In this document: in pieces, positions 63,711-64,000 of the stretch | Numbering within the stretch: the first letter of the stretch is position 1 | How the letters are laid out: every line of letters starts with the position of its first letter | Assembly (NCBI RefSeq): GCF_026262505.1 | Contig: NC_067207.1 | Coordinates: forward strand, 30,782,082 to 30,846,081 | Direction: 5' to 3' | DNA: 64,000 nt | DNA from: Trichomonas vaginalis G3 | Taxonomy: Eukaryota; Parabasalia; Trichomonadida; Trichomonadidae | Program-made: the position numbers and the translations under genes | The notes under the pieces: generated by a model | Seen by the model: the letters and a program-made list of their open reading frames with translations, nothing else | Told to the model about the DNA's origin: nothing | Databases searched by the model: none

Positions 63711-64000
63711 CTACCCTACTTGTTTGAAGTTGTCAAAATACTCTGTTATTTTTTCCTTTAACAATGGCAAATCTTCTTTGAAGGTAAGTATTGTACAACC
63801 TTTCATATCATAGTGTGTTTGAGGTAACGTATCTTGAACTATTTGTTTCACATCTTCATTCGGTGTCATTGAAATCGGTAAGTTTTCGCGATAGAACCAA
63901 TTTCTGTCAGATTTGTAAATCTTAGCAAGGTCGTAAAAGCTTTTGTTGTTTCTTCTGACTAAATGCAACATAACATATCTTTATCTCTTCATTTTCCATC
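63711..64000 (-). pseudogene. C-terminal part of the KilA-N gene, element C right (cut by window)
   Basis: Minus strand reads HLVRRNNKSFYDLAKIYKSD, then MTPNEDVKQIVQDTLPQTHY and LTFKEDLPLLKEKITEYFDN, the same as the end of the gene at 12485-13332. The N-terminal KilA-N part lies beyond the window. Confidence 0.65.

Larger units (their letters stand above)
52321..64000 (+). mobile_element. Element C, right copy: Maverick/Polinton-type element, partial, broken
   Basis: Starts with the same 57-base terminus as the left copy and carries the same genes in the same order on the opposite strand, so the two copies face each other across about 28 kb. The far end is cut by the window inside the KilA-N gene. 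Many breaks (over a dozen) in precursor, capsid, minor structural and helicase genes; the packaging ATPase is whole. Between terminus and first gene it has a 1-kb repeat array that the left copy lacks. Confidence 0.75.

Noticed and set aside
1-64000. Adenovirus-type cysteine protease gene
   Set aside because: Expected in Polintons, but I could not find a convincing His/Asp/Cys pattern in any frame; it may lie outside the window or in the decayed parts.

Overview
The window reads as trichomonad (parabasalid) nuclear DNA, most like Trichomonas vaginalis or Tritrichomonas. It is very AT-rich. The four host-type genes lack visible introns, sit behind short TCA-type initiator motifs a few bases before the ATG, and in one case end in a stop that overlaps TAAA. 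Large Maverick/Polinton (virus-like, capsid-bearing) elements fill most of the rest. The genus is inferred from these habits, not proven.

Layout. (1) 1-8.1 kb: part of element A, with the end of a precursor-like gene, a major capsid gene, small structural-type genes, an integrase fragment and a broken family B DNA polymerase. (2) 8.1-13.7 kb: an accessory zone with two KilA-N genes, a T5orf172-type gene, an unrecognised zinc-knuckle-like gene, a degenerate tRNA-like sequence and several repeat systems. (3) about 13.7-23.87 kb: element C, left copy, mostly minus strand: packaging ATPase, SF3 helicase, minor structural genes, capsid, long precursor gene. It is badly broken and ends at a GC-rich terminus next to a T22 run. 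(4) 23.87-28.47 kb: host DNA with an acidic coiled-coil protein and a RibD-type reductase/cupin fusion. (5) 28,479-47,950: element B, a complete Polinton insertion with 242-bp terminal inverted repeats and a perfect 6-bp target duplication (ATTTGT). It carries PolB with an HNH-like insert, integrase, primase-helicase, a phage-like fiber, ATPase and capsid fossils. (6) 47.96-52.29 kb: host DNA with a helical hypothetical gene and a Mutator-like transposase. (7) 52.3-64.0 kb: element C, right copy, a second copy of the same element in inverted orientation, facing the left one and bordered by an A28 run.

How the parts fit. Polinton genes fall into replication (PolB, primase-helicase), integration (rve integrase) and virion morphogenesis (capsid, pVI-like and penton-like small proteins, packaging ATPase, fiber). 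All three elements are fossils to some degree. In B the terminal repeats are almost identical and the integrase, primase-helicase and fiber look whole, while polymerase, ATPase and capsid are broken. I cannot separate true decay from assembly error by eye.

Most unusual points: a bacteriophage-type tail-fiber/collar protein with an exact 210-bp in-frame duplication; GC-rich palindromes inserted in frame at the same place in two KilA-N genes; accessory genes bracketed by copies of one ~100-bp module found in two unrelated elements, forming an inverted-repeat cassette around the primase-helicase; repeat arrays that end in a conserved mini-ORF; and a 1-kb array that appears to derive from KilA-N coding sequence.
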